Positions 36,720 to 46,992 of a DNA stretch of 64,000 nucleotides are shown here, piece after piece (position 1 is the first letter of the stretch; every line of letters begins with the position of its first letter). A model generated the notes under the pieces. The model did not search any database. It was not told where the DNA came from and worked only from the letters and a program-made list of their open reading frames with translations. The position numbers and the translations under genes are program-made. Source of the stretch: Brachypodium distachyon (lineage: Eukaryota > Streptophyta > Magnoliopsida > Poales > Poaceae); NCBI RefSeq assembly GCF_000005505.3, contig NC_016135.3, positions 9,952,613 through 10,016,612 of the forward strand, read 5' to 3'.

Positions 36720-38359
36720 TTTATTCACAAAACATTTGGGTTTTCCTGTCAGTTTAGACTTCCTTTTTGTTCTATTAGGACATTTGAACATGAAAAACCA
36801 AAAATCTACCCAATTTCTTAAAGAATTCTGCTCCGTCCGTTCGAATTGCGTCTTTTCCCCCCTAAGTCCGGAACTTCCGTGCAGGTTAGTCTAGTTTGTG
36901 AAGGAGTTGAACCTCAGATACTTGGATTTTGTTTTCCTCTTAACACCATCTTTATGAACCCATTTGATGACATCATCCAGGATTTCAAGTTTTCTGGATC
37001 ATTCGTCGTGTGATTTCAGGCATCGCCCTCTCCTATGGGCCTCATGGCGTCTCCGGGCGAGATTTTCACCAAAGCTTGTGTTCTCAAGTCACTTTACTCT
37101 ATACCTTTGTGTTATACTAGCACATGGGGACATGAAAAACCAAAAAGCTACCCAAGTCCTCAAAGGATTCTGCTCCGTTCGACCGAATTGCGACTTTTCC
37201 CCCCTAAGTCCGGAACGTTTGTGCGGGTTAGTCTAGTTTGTGAAGTAAGTGCAACCTCAGATTCTTGGATTGTGTTTTCCTACACCATCTCTATGTACAC
37301 ATTTGATGAAATGATCCAAGATTTCAAGTTCTCTAGACCATCCGTCGTGTGATTTGAGGCATCGCCCCCTCCTGCGGGCCTCGTGGCGTCTACGGGGTAA
37401 CTTTTCACCAAAACATTGGTTTTCCTGATGTTTTTCTATTACTTAGTGTTCTATTTCCACATGGGCACATGTAAAACAAAAAATCTACCCCAAGCCCTCA
37501 CAGAATTCTTCTCCCTAGGTCTGAAATGCGTGTTTTCCTCACTCTAGGGCTTGGGTTTAAATGTTCCTTAGTGTTTTGTTACTAGCTTTTCATCAAAACT
37601 TGGTTTTCCATGTCACTTTACTATATCATAGTGTTGTATTAGGACATGTCAACATGAAAAAGCAAACATGTACCCAAGTCCTCAACAGATTCGGCTCCGT
37701 CCGTCCGAATTGTGACTTCCCCCCCTCTAATTCTAGAACGTTCGTGCGGGTTAGTCTAGTTTGTGAAGGAAGTGCAACATCAGATACTTGGATTGTGTTT
37801 TCCTCTTAACACCATCTTTATGTACACATTTTATGACATCATCCAAGATTCCAAGTTCTCTTGACCATCCATCGTGTGATTTGAGGCATCGCCGCCTCCT
37901 GCGGGCCTCGTGGCGTCTACAGGGTAGCTTTTCACCAAAACTTGTGTTCTCAAGTCACTTTACTCTACCTTTGTGTTCTACTAGCACATGGGGACATGAA
38001 AAATCAAAAAGCTACCCAATTTCTTCAAGAATTCTGCTCCGTCCGTCCGAATTGCAACTTTCCCCCCCTAAGTCCGGAACTTCCGTTCGGGTTAGTCTAG
38101 TTTGTGAAGAAAGTGCAATCTCAGATACTTGGATTGTGTTTTTCTCTTTAGCACCATCTTTATGAACCCATGTGATGACATCATCCAAGATTTCAAGTTC
38201 TCTGGATCATTCATCGTGTGATTTCAGGCATCACCCTCTCCTGCGGGCCTCGTGGCGTCTCCGGGCGAGCTTTACACCAAAACTTGTGTTCTCAAGTCAC
38301 TTTACTCTATACCTTTGTGTTGTACTAGCACATGGGGACATGAAAAACCAAAAAGCTAC
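36720..38359. repeat. Tandem array of about 340-bp units (left part)
   Basis: The phrase ATTTCAAGTTCTCTGGATCAT (with variants) followed by CGTGTGATTT and GGCATCGCC recurs near 36985, 37320, 37850 and 38192, with spacings of 335, 530 and 342 bp; the 530-bp step contains an extra segment of about 190 bp. Other unit landmarks are CCCCCCTAAGTCCGGAAC, GGGTTAGTCTAGTTTGTGAAG and CACATGGGGACATGAAAAA. The array continues at 47364 across the inner CACTA element. Confidence 0.85.
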
Positions 38360-38379
38360 CACTAATCCAGAAAATCCCT

Positions 38380-38730
38380 CTAGTGGCGGTCAAAAAATTG
38401 AGTTGGTGGCCGTGATCACGCCCGCCACCAACTCTGCGTCACTGGAGATTTTGGCACCGGTGGCGGGTGAAATACCTGCCACTGCTGCTCCGAGATCACC
38501 AATGGCGGGTAAAATACCCGCCACCGAAGACCCACAAACCGCCACTGTAAATCCCTCCGGCACCAACCGAAAATTGCGTGGAGTACATCAGTGGCGGGCG
38601 AGGAACCCGCCACTGCACATTTTCCAGTGGCCGTCTATGGCCACCGCCACTCGAAGCTTTTCCAGTGGCGGTGGTGTCTAACCGCCACTGCTATGTGTTC
38701 GGTGGCGGTGGCTTTTAACCGCCACTGGTA
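38380..38730. repeat. Left subterminal repeats of the inner CACTA element
   Basis: Repeated CAGTGGCGGG / CCCGCCACTG words in both orientations, for example TAGTGGCGGTC at 38391, CACCGGTGGCGGGT near 38456 and ACCGCCACTGGTA at 38719. They are the likely binding sites for the element's own TNPA-like protein. Confidence 0.8.
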
Positions 38731-39061
38731 CTATTTTTTTCCGAAAAAAAATGAATTATTTATAAAATTGAATATTCTTGTAGCACAGAAATAGCAGGAA
38801 TACAGCACATCACAGATAATATCAGGAATACAGCAGTACAATATACAACACCAAAGAAACAGAAATAGCAGCAAATATATTACAAAGTTCCACACGAGCT
38901 AAACATTCAAGTCACATGCATGTGTATACAAAGTGTTTGAAAGAATGAGCCACAAATAAAAATATTCCACACAATTTAGCCACTTTTGGCGACAATCCCA
39001 CCGCCGTAGTAATCCCCATTCGATTTGAGGACCTCCTTGTTGAGATTTCGCCGATGTCCTT

Positions 39062-40292
39062 CTAGATCTCGTACACGAGAATTTCAGAGTTGTGCCCTAA
39101 CTCGGCGTTGGCCAGAAACCAATTCCTCACTTCTTCGAAGGTCTTCTTCCCCTTCGGCTGGAAGTCGTTGATGAACTGTTGAATAGTGTGCGCGCAATAG
39201 TAACCGCAGTAGACGGATCCTTGAGGCTATTGCTCGTAGGGGAAGTTGAAATTGTGCCTGAGGGGATCGTCAGGATTGCGGCTGAAGCCAGTCATCCCGT
39301 ACCATTTCACCGCGTCGCGATAGGCTGAGTCGATGACATATTTGATGGGCCCAAAGTCGCGTTGTGGTTCATTCCCCTTGTGTCTTAGTGGATCAAAATA
39401 TGTGACCCCTCCCATATCGAGGCAGATGGCGATTGTCACCCAATGGCCGCTGTTTCACAAAAAGACGCACATTGTATTAGCCAAATAATATAACAAGCAA
39501 GTCTTCCAACGGAAAAAGATTTATGTATTCAGACGAATTGAAAACAACTTACTGTAGATGGTACAATATCAATACGAAATGGCGGTCTCTGTGCTTCAAG
39601 ATAAATTGAGTGAGGTATTCAATCGCCAACCTTCTACTTTCGGCCAACAACGGGTCTGGACCAAGGAAGGTGGCGTTGAAGAGTAGGGGGTCGGCGACGG
39701 CCATCCCATATTGCTTCACCCTATAGGCCTCCCTCGTGTAGTGTACACACCACAGTCCTAATATGGCGTTGCCGAGGCACTTGCGGTTGAAGAGGTGAAA
39801 CAAGTCGAGCAAGTCAATGCTGAAGGTAACGTCGTTTTCCTTCTGGATTTCCCCCGTATTGGAGTCGAAGAAGCCATAATGCTTTGCCACTCGAACCCTG
39901 ATTTCCAGATTCTGGAGGTCTGCGCCTGATGATGCCACATTCATGTATTTATCATGGAGCTCTTGCATCTCCCATGGCAGGCGATACAAGTCATTCTGGG
40001 TCACCATCGGTTGTCCGGGGTGGAACAACAAAAATTGGGAGAATCGCCTGTCCAGGAAATAAGACCCATCAGGCAATCTATCTCCAACACGGGGGTGGGT
40101 GGGCATCTTCAGAATGTCTGGCCGCTCTTCCCAAATCCCTTCTATCTGCGGTGCGGTCTTTGGTTGTCTTCCCATAGAAGACGACTCTTTCGCCTCCTTG
40201 GAGGAGCCCTTGCTTGCCTTGCCGTCTGTCCCCCTTTTGTTTTTCCTGCGTCTCAGGAAATCAGAACTGTCCGGTTTCTGGGGACCTGCATC
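39062..40292 (-). pseudogene. CACTA-borne Ulp1-type (C48) cysteine protease, broken
   Basis: Two exons can be read on the minus strand: 39553-40292 and 39062-39449 (GT-AG intron between). The joined protein has a basic lysine/serine-rich start (RRRKNKRGTDGK), a conserved helper region (LLFHPGQPMVTQNDLYRLPW; NRKCLGNAILGLWCVHY) and the protease core. The catalytic His is in GHWVTIAI, the Asp in VTYFDPL, and the oxyanion Gln and Cys in PQGSVYCGYYC, ending LVYEI-stop. A TAG at 39227-39229 falls between the Asp and the Gln/Cys, so full-length protease is not made without readthrough. Many grass CACTA and Mutator elements carry such SUMO-protease-like genes; their role for the element is not settled. 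Confidence 0.75.
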
Positions 40293-40910
40293 CTAGCAAG
40301 GGCACTTGGACGGCTCTCCAACGGGGCCGATTGTGCTGCGGCTCTCCGAGGGACGGGTCTTGGTGCGGATGGCTTCAGGGCTTCGGGTTTGGGCGGCGAC
40401 GGAGGATTTTCGCCTGCATTGTCGTCGCTGCACTGCGCCACAGGTGAGAAGTCTCGTTCCGCGGGCTTGTAGTCGAAAAGACCGGGTGAGGCGCCAAGCG
40501 ACGACGGAGACGTCACGCGCCAGGCGGGTGGAGACGGACCGAGGCGGGGGGACGGAGATGGAGACGGCTCCGTAGCGAGGACCACCAACCTCCTAGGCTA
40601 GATGAGGTAGGAGTTGACGCAATCCCTTACGGTCGTCGCCTTTTCGTGCGGAGGATAAGGGACCGGTTCGTCCTCGAAGCCCCTGAGTACGGAGTCCACC
40701 TGCACCCTGACCATGTCGTGTCGCAAGGTCACGTGGTGCACCACGGCCATACGCGGCATCAGCAACCCGCACGCGCCCAGAGGTTTCCCCACCGTCGGCA
40801 TGTGTAGCTGGCATTTGACGCCCTTCTGCGCATGACAAACATGGCAACATCATTAATGGATTGGAGCATGATAGTGGTATTTCTCAATTTTTCGTAGCGG
40901 GCGAAGACGC

Positions 40911-43256
40911 TTACCGTGAGGTTCTCGTCGGGTGGCCCAAGCGGGTCAAGCTGGCACTCGGTGCCGGAGCATGAGGTGCTCTTATTCCCTCGCGGGGACG
41001 GATCCGATGCGGGCGGGGTTGTTGGATGGGCACCTCCGGGAAAACACCGTGATCGATGAAGTTGTCGACGTCACGCTGGTCCCTTGCAAGCCGCATCAGC
41101 TTCCTGAGCTCCTCCCTCGCCAATACCCGGATCTTCTCATCTAGGTCCGCTGAGCTCTATTCTTTGCTAGAGACCCTTCTGCGTTTGCGGGAACCTTGCT
41201 CTTTCGCCATCTACCTGCGAAAGGGCCCGAAACCGACACCTCGCATATGGCCCCCGTGCTCATTTCGTTGCAGATCGTAGCTGATGGCATCATCCCACTG
41301 TTGGTTGATAGACGAGTGGGAGCCATCCGACTCCCACTCTGCCATTGCACCCTGTATACAAAAAACAACATGCTCGGTGTTAATGTTATATGTGAGTATA
41401 AGAAACCAACCGATAAAAGAAGATGTCAGGACGAGGCCTTATGAGTGCAGCCTCTTGCTTCTCTTACATAGGCTCCAGGCCCGCCCACTGATTTGCGGTC
41501 ATGGACGACCGCATCCATTTGCTGGAGTGCTCACTGTGAAGCAAAGTTGGGACCCTCGGCTGTATACCGGCTTGGTCCAATGCGGCGTCCTCCTTCGCCC
41601 ACACCTTCTCCTTTCCGAGGCGTCCACGACTGCCGAGGTGGTGGTCAAAGGTCCTTTTCTCACGAAGCTCCTTGTACCATTTTTGGCTGGCCTTGAATTC
41701 ATCTGAGCCGACCCACTCCTTGAACCTCTCCCAGTCCTCCTCCGAGATCCCCTTCCAGTGCTTGTTCACCTCTGTCTTCCAGTCTTTGCCGATGAGCTTC
41801 CGGCAGTTATACTGCCACGTGCTCTGGTCATTCCTCATGACTTGGTGCATCCGCCACTCCAACCGTCTCCTGATCTCATCATTGGCAGGCACGAACTGCT
41901 TCCATGCCGCCTCGTAACAGTCCTGCTTCACAGCTTCCGGGACGTCGCTCCATCTTTGATAGATCCGAGCGCGTACCCGTACGATGGCGTTGCATGTGTT
42001 GGAGAATCTTTCTGCGGCCTCCACCGGTTCCTCCAGGTAGTTTTCTTTGTTCAGGTTGGTGACGACCCACGACTCCGTCGGCACCTTGTTCGCCCCCCGC
42101 TTGGACTTCGACTGAGTAGTCGCCTCCGTAGCCTGAGACGTCGCACCCTGGGTTTCTTCCTCGTTAGCTGCTCCTTCAAGGAGCAACTGCTCCTCGGCTC
42201 CTTCAAGGAACAACTGCTCCTCGCTCATGGCAATTTCCGAGCCCGAGGAAGATGCCCCCGCTTCAACGCGAGCCTGAGCTTCCTATCCAACACTTATAAA
42301 AGTAATTTAAACAAAGGGAAAAATTCGGCATGACCTATGCTGTAAAACAAGAAAATTTCGGCATGACCATTGCTGCAAAACAACAAATGAGTCTACCCGA
42401 ATGTTATACCTGTATAAAAAAAACTCCCACCCACATATACCCCCTCGGCACGATGGCCGGACCCTTCTCAACGACCCGGCATGATGGCCGGGCCCACATT
42501 TCTCATATCAACCGACACGATGGTCGGGATCACATGAGTGTATCATTAAACCATAAACAGCAATAACATCAATACTTAACCATAAACAACAATATTTAAA
42601 CCCTAACTAAACATAAACAGCAACCCTAATTAAAAGACAACAAGATTCAACCCTAACTAACTATGGAACTAAACATAAACAACAATATTGAAACCCTAAC
42701 TAAACAAAAACAATAAGATTCAACCCTAATTAAGAAAACAGCAAGATTCAACCCTAATTAACTATAGAACTAAAGACAAACAACAATATTTAAACCCTAA
42801 CTAAATATAAACAACAATATTTAACCCTAATTTAACGTAATTTAACCCTAATTGAACCCTAATTGAACCTAATTGAACCGAATTTAACCCTAATTGAACC
42901 CTAATTTGACTCACCAGGACAGGGGCTTCGTCAGCCGGCGGAGGGATCGAGGCAGCGGGCATGGTGGTGGCGGCGTCGGTCGTGGCGGGGTCGGCGGCCG
43001 CGGGGGTCGCGGCGACGGAGACGGTCGGGGTCATGGACGGGGTAGAGGCAGCCGGGGCAGAGGGGGCTGGTGCGTAGGTGGCCGGGGCTGGGGCGGCCGG
43101 GGCAGGCGGGGCGGAGGCGGCCCGGTCGCACCCCCGGCGATGCGGGCCGGGCGGCGGCCCGGCGGGGCAAGGGGGGGGGGGCGGCGGAGCGAGGGGCTTC
43201 CCGCTCCTCGTCATCCGTTGTGACCCCCTGCTGTTGCCCTTCTGCGACTCCGACAT
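40911..43256 (-). pseudogene. Transposase_24-like (En/Spm TNPA-like) gene, probably broken
   Basis: Exon 1 (42915-43256) starts MSESQKGNSRGSQRMTRSG and continues as a proline/alanine-rich low-complexity arm of about 90 residues to DEAPVL. Exon 2 (from 42282) is in phase: a glutamate-rich start with a repeated EEQLFLEGA/EEQLLLEGA, then a conserved DNA-binding-like core (WSDVPEAVKQDCYEAAWKQF; WKGISEEDWERFKEWV; REKRTFDHHLGSRGR), reaching a stop at 41464 by way of a possible donor CCTAT|GTAAGA. A likely third exon at about 41220-41366 carries GHMRGVGFGP-type sequence, but its best frame does not match the phase of exon 2, suggesting an indel. Similar proteins belong to the plant transposase (Ptta/En/Spm) family. 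Confidence 0.7.
42580..42905. repeat. AACCCTAA-rich intron segment
   Basis: Degenerate repeats of AACCCTAATT/AACCCTAACTAA with AAACAACAATATT spacers, about 25 copies, within intron 1 of the TNPA-like gene. They resemble telomere-like words but are irregular and interspersed, so they are not an interstitial telomere array. Confidence 0.6.
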
Positions 43257-43439
43257 GGTGGCGGCGGCTAGGGTTTCGGCGAGGGAGGCGCGAGGGAGGG
43301 GAGGGGAGGTGAGCGAGAAGGACGGCGGCGGTGGCGCGAGATTGGGGCAGCGCTTTGCCATCGGGGTGCTCGAGGAAGCGCTGTTGGTCGAGAAGACGCG
43401 CGCTTCGGATATGAAATTTTTTGCCAAGTCTCGCCCTGT

Positions 43440-43670
43440 AATATATATGGGGAGGGTCTCCAGTGGCGGGTATTTCACGGATACCCGCCACTAGAGACCT
43501 TCCTAGGGTTACAGGTGCAGGAGACCGTCGGTGGCGGGTATTTCTGGATACCCGCCATTGGCGACCCACTAGTGGCGGGTATGTGAAAACACCGCCACTA
43601 GTAATTGGCGGGTAACCACATCCCTGTTCGAAGCAACGGTGGCGGTTGTATTGCAAATACCCGCCACTGG
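43440..43670. repeat. Internal GTGGCGGGT repeat cluster
   Basis: Paired CAGTGGCGGGTATTTC / GGATACCCGCCACTAG words in both orientations just upstream of the TNPA-like gene. The cluster marks the start of the right subterminal half of the inner element. Confidence 0.75.
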
Positions 43671-44471
43671 TTATTATCTTCGCTTTAGTATTATATTCTT
43701 ATTATATTCTGTGTCTCTCTGAAAATTATGCCACCTGTACTTTCAAGTGTATAATAATTATTTCTTGTCTCACTAAAGATTTCAATGCTAAATACATTGC
43801 TGAAATTCAAATATTTATGCTGTTGTAGTGTTTACTATGGTTAAAAATAGTTATAAATTACAAAATTACTCAGAATGGTCTGATATTTCGCATGGAAGCT
43901 GCTCACACAACAATATGCCTCTATATGAAGTGTGGTGTCAAAATTCCAAATGAAGCCCATAAGAATAACATATTGGGATCATCTAGGTAGATATCTTTGA
44001 TAACTTCTAAGCCAACATCCAAATGGTAACATTATAATAACTTTGGGCTTGATTTTTTCCATGTGGATTCATTGGACTGAGAGGTGTTCCCATGCCAAGT
44101 TTCAGCTCATTTTGATGAAATTGAATTTTATGGAATTAAATTAGCACCAAAGCCACACATAATCACAGAAATTTGTAAGAAATACTATGAATTAATGTCT
44201 AAATTTAGTATTGGGAACAAATAATATTACTATACACCCACAAGTACAACTGCTATATTTTTTGGGAACGCAGAGAATATAATAGGATTATAATAGTGTA
44301 TTCTGAAATAATTATCAGTGGCGGGTTTCAGGAAAATAACCGCCACTGGTGAGTTGGAGAAGATTTGGGAAATCCCATGTCCCGTAACACACACCAGTGG
44401 CGGGTTTCAGCAAAATCACCGCCACTGGTTCCCCTTCTGCGGGTTGCCGCGCGAGGCGAGGTGGGAGTTTA

Positions 44472-44515
44472 GTCCCACCTCGCTAGTTTACGAGCTGTTC
44501 GACCAGCATAAATAG
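44472..44515 (+). promoter_or_regulatory. USE/TATA-like module 1 (snRNA-type promoter)
   Basis: GTCCCACCTCG at 44472-44482, then 24 bp, then CATAAATAG from 44507. Plant U-snRNA genes use an upstream element RTCCCACATCG and a TATA box, with 23-26 bp between them in Pol III-type genes. Here the USE differs by one base and also forms one arm of an 11-bp perfect palindrome (44456-44466 / 44473-44483), which offers another explanation for its conservation. Confidence 0.4.
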
Positions 44516-44889
44516 CTTCCTCCCCTTACTTTTGCAGATTCCGAATAAAAACAAATGCCGCTCTCTCCTCTACTCCCGTTCGCCTGGCCTGTGGGCCCGG
44601 TACCCTCTGTGTGCACTGGTGGGCTCGGATTATAGCCCCGTGGGCCCGTGCTCTTCTGGCCTAGTAGGTAGTAGGCAGCTCCCGGGTTCGCCTGGCTGGC
44701 CCGAACCCGAAACAGCCTAGTTGACCGGGCGGGTTAAAAAACTTTTTTGCCTCCATTTCTGGTAGCACGCAACAGTGGCGGGTTTACCTATAATCACTGC
44801 CACTGGTCCCCTTCCAGTGGCGGTTTTCCTGGTAATAACCGCCACTGCTGTCCTTCTGCGGGCTCCGCGCGAGGCGAGGTGGGAGTTTA

Positions 44890-44932
44890 GTCCCACCTCG
44901 CTAGTTTACAAGCGGTTCGACCAACATATAAG
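44890..44932 (+). promoter_or_regulatory. USE/TATA-like module 2
   Basis: GTCCCACCTCG at 44890-44900, 24 bp, then CATATAAG from 44925. It has the same palindrome as module 1 and lies in the second copy of the duplicated segment. Confidence 0.4.
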
Positions 44933-45165
44933 GCTTTCCTCCCTTCTCCCATCAGCTTCCTATTAATCATCTCGCCTGTCTCCTGTGCTCCTCGCCTGGC
45001 CCATGTCCGCTCTGCCCTAGTAGGTAGTAGGCTGCTCCTGGATTTGCCTGGTTGGGCCCGAACCCGAACAGCCTAGTTGACCCGGGCGGGCTTAAAAACT
45101 TTTTTTTTCTCCTTTATAATGATGAAACAAGCAAATAAAATATGCATTCACAGTAGAAAAATATT

Positions 45166-45345
45166 GCGAACAAATTTATGGCATTTGTTTTCAAATTTGA
45201 ACAAGTTAAGATTCGAACCTCGTTAGAATTCAAATTACATTGAAAATCATCAACGAGCATAGCGAACAAATTTACGGCATTTGTTTTCAAATTTGAACAA
45301 GTTAAGATTCGAACCTCGTTAGAATTCAAATTACATTGAAAATTA
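45166..45345. repeat. 96-bp tandem repeat, two copies
   Basis: Copies begin at 45166 and 45262 (GCGAACAAATTTAYGGCATT) and are almost identical through TTCAAATTTGAACAAG, GATTCGAACCTCGTTAG and ACATTGAAAAT. AT-rich and non-coding. Confidence 0.9.
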
Positions 45346-45358
45346 CACAAATAGTGAA

Positions 45359-45724
45359 CTATTGGACAATCTTGTCTTTCTTCTTTGTTGTCTTCTCTTT
45401 CCTCTTATACGTTTGGACCTCATTGTGGCTGCTTCTGGCGTAGGCCCCGTCTTGTGTGGGTAATTTTGACTTCTTTCTTGTCTGGATCGTCCGTCTTGCC
45501 ACCTCTTCTTCTTGCCTGGTCGTGGGATCGGGAAAACCTTCATAGTCTTGTTGTGAAGTTACTCCGTCGACCCCAACAATGCTCCTTTTACCTCTCCTCA
45601 CGACTACGCGGTTTTGCGCTATCGGGTCTTCTACGAAGAAGACTTGTTTGCATTTGGAAGCAAACTGCCATGGTTCATCCGAGCTTACCCCTAGGGCTAA
45701 CCCCCAGGGGCTAAGCTCCCCCAT
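45359..45724 (-). pseudogene. TNP2-type transposase C-terminal fragment (DUF4216-like)
   Basis: The minus strand reads DEPWQFASKCKQVFFVEDPI, then NRVVVRRGKRSIVGVDGV, the usual C-terminal signature of CACTA TNPD/TNP2 transposases (…LASQ..QVFYVxD…W.VV..GK). A lysine-rich tail ending KKKDKIVQ follows. The N-terminal transposase domains are absent; to the right come a (GA)n tract and subterminal repeats. An acceptor-like CCCTAG precedes the conserved part. This is a remnant showing that the inner element descends from an autonomous one. Confidence 0.65.
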
Positions 45725-45731
45725 ACCAGCT

Positions 45732-45850
45732 ATATAGAGAGAGAGCTAGAGAGAGAGCTGCAGAGAGAGAGAGCTAGAGAGAGAGATCTGGAGAGAGAGA
45801 GGGAGCTCATCCGAGCCAAATTAAAGCGAGAGAGAGAGGGAGGATCATCA
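45732..45850. repeat. (GA)n-rich microsatellite
   Basis: Runs of GAGAGAGAG broken by CTA, CTGCA and CTGG from 45732 to about 45800, with a second run at 45826-45842. Confidence 0.9.
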
Positions 45851-46286
45851 CTAGGGTGAGGGGGAGCTCCAGAGACAGCGGGGGCAGCCCGGGAGAGCCG
45901 CCGGAGAGAGATCGGGGCCGAATTTCCCGCCGACGGCCAAGGCACCATTAATGGCCATTTTGCAAAATTGGAGAAGAAGGGAGAGGAAGAGGGAGGAGAA
46001 GGGGGGAGAGCTACCTTCCGGCCACCGCCATCAAATTTTGGCAAGGCTTCGTCGCCGGTAAGAAGCAGAGCCGCAGCTGGTCCAAGACAGACGCGCGAGC
46101 TCGAACAGCTTCGTGCTCGTACAGGGGTTATATATAGGGAGGTCTCCAGTGGCGGCAAATAGAATAACCGCCACTGGTGACCTCCAACAGCGGGCGGAGA
46201 CATAAACCGCCACTGGAGGTCTCACCAGTGGCGGGTAAGATTATACCCGCCACTGGTGATCTCCCACCACCAGTTCCCCAACTTTA

Positions 46287-46330
46287 GTCCCACCTCGCTA
46301 GTTTACAGGAGTTCCGACCAGCATAAAAAG
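46287..46330 (+). promoter_or_regulatory. USE/TATA-like module 3
   Basis: GTCCCACCTCG at 46287-46297, 24 bp, then CATAAAAAG from 46322. No palindrome surrounds the motif here. It is followed by CGCACCACCTACCGGTGGTT and an inverted repeat (46363-46372 / 46439-46448). Confidence 0.45.
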
Positions 46331-46362
46331 GGTTCCGCCGCACCACCTACCGGTGGTTGCTA

Positions 46363-46448
46363 CTCAGTGCTCAGTGCGTTCCCCGTTCTGGTTGAGTTCT
46401 AAACGAGTGATCGGACGGTGCTTAAGGGGTTCAGGAAAGAGCACTGAG
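46363..46448 (+). repeat. Inverted repeat after module 3 (possible RNA stem)
   Basis: CTCAGTGCTC at 46363-46372 pairs perfectly with GAGCACTGAG at 46439-46448 across 66 bp. It starts about 35 bp beyond the CATAAA box, so it would lie near the 5' end of a transcript from module 3. Confidence 0.45.
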
Positions 46449-46561
46449 ACTGAGAAGCACCATCATGTATCGGGTGGTCTACCAGTGGCGGGTCCTTTTT
46501 ACGGCCGCCACTGGAGACCAGTGGCGGGCAAATAGAATAACCGCCACTGTTGAGAACTTTA

Positions 46562-46605
46562 GTCCCACCTCTCTTGTTTACAAACGATCTGACCAACATA
46601 AAAGG
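46562..46605 (+). promoter_or_regulatory. USE/TATA-like module 4
   Basis: GTCCCACCTCT at 46562-46572 (last base differs), 24 bp, then CATAAAAGG from 46597. It is followed by CCACCCATCCTATCGGTGGCT, alignable with the sequence after modules 3 and 5. Confidence 0.42.
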
Positions 46606-46919
46606 GATTCGGCCACCCATCCTATCGGTGGCTAACCAGTCAACAATGACTTCCCAGGCCGCTGGAGTACGAAACGCGATCAGTTTAGTGCTGCAGCGGT
46701 CAAGGGAATGTCACGGTTGGCTGAGAAGCTAGCCCACTACGTGCGGACTCACCAATGGCGGTTTTTTCAGGTGCCCGCCATTGCTAACAAATGGGGCATC
46801 CGCGAGCAGCGCCAGCGTCAGTGGCGGTGATTTGTTTCGGTGGACAAAATCACCGACACTGATGGTGTACCTCCAGTGGCAGTGATTGGTGCTCTTGCTG
46901 TATGCAATTTTGAGGTTTA

Positions 46920-46964
46920 GTCCCACCTCGGTTCTTTACGTACGGCCTTCCCAGCATAAAAAGG
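46920..46964 (+). promoter_or_regulatory. USE/TATA-like module 5
   Basis: GTCCCACCTCG at 46920-46930, 24 bp, then CATAAAAAGG from 46955. Two hairpin-forming segments begin about 38 bp downstream. Confidence 0.48.
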
Positions 46965-46992
46965 CTTCGGCTGCACCTCTTATCGATCATTG

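Larger units (their letters stand above)
44310..45115. repeat. Duplicated segment with GTGGCGGGT repeats and promoter-like modules
   Basis: Two related copies, about 44430-44750 and 44848-45115, share TTCTGCGGG, a GCGAGGTGGGA…TCCCACCTCGC palindrome, CTAGTTTAC, a CATAAA/CATATA box, CTAGTAGGTAGTAGGC, CCCGAACCCGAA and GCCTAGTTGAC, each ending in a T-rich run. CAGTGGCGGGTTT words precede each copy. Confidence 0.75.

Noticed and set aside
42580..42905. Interstitial telomeric repeat
   Set aside because: The AACCCTAA words are irregular, mixed with AAACAACAAT spacers, and lie inside a transposon intron. A true array would be (CCCTAAA)n.
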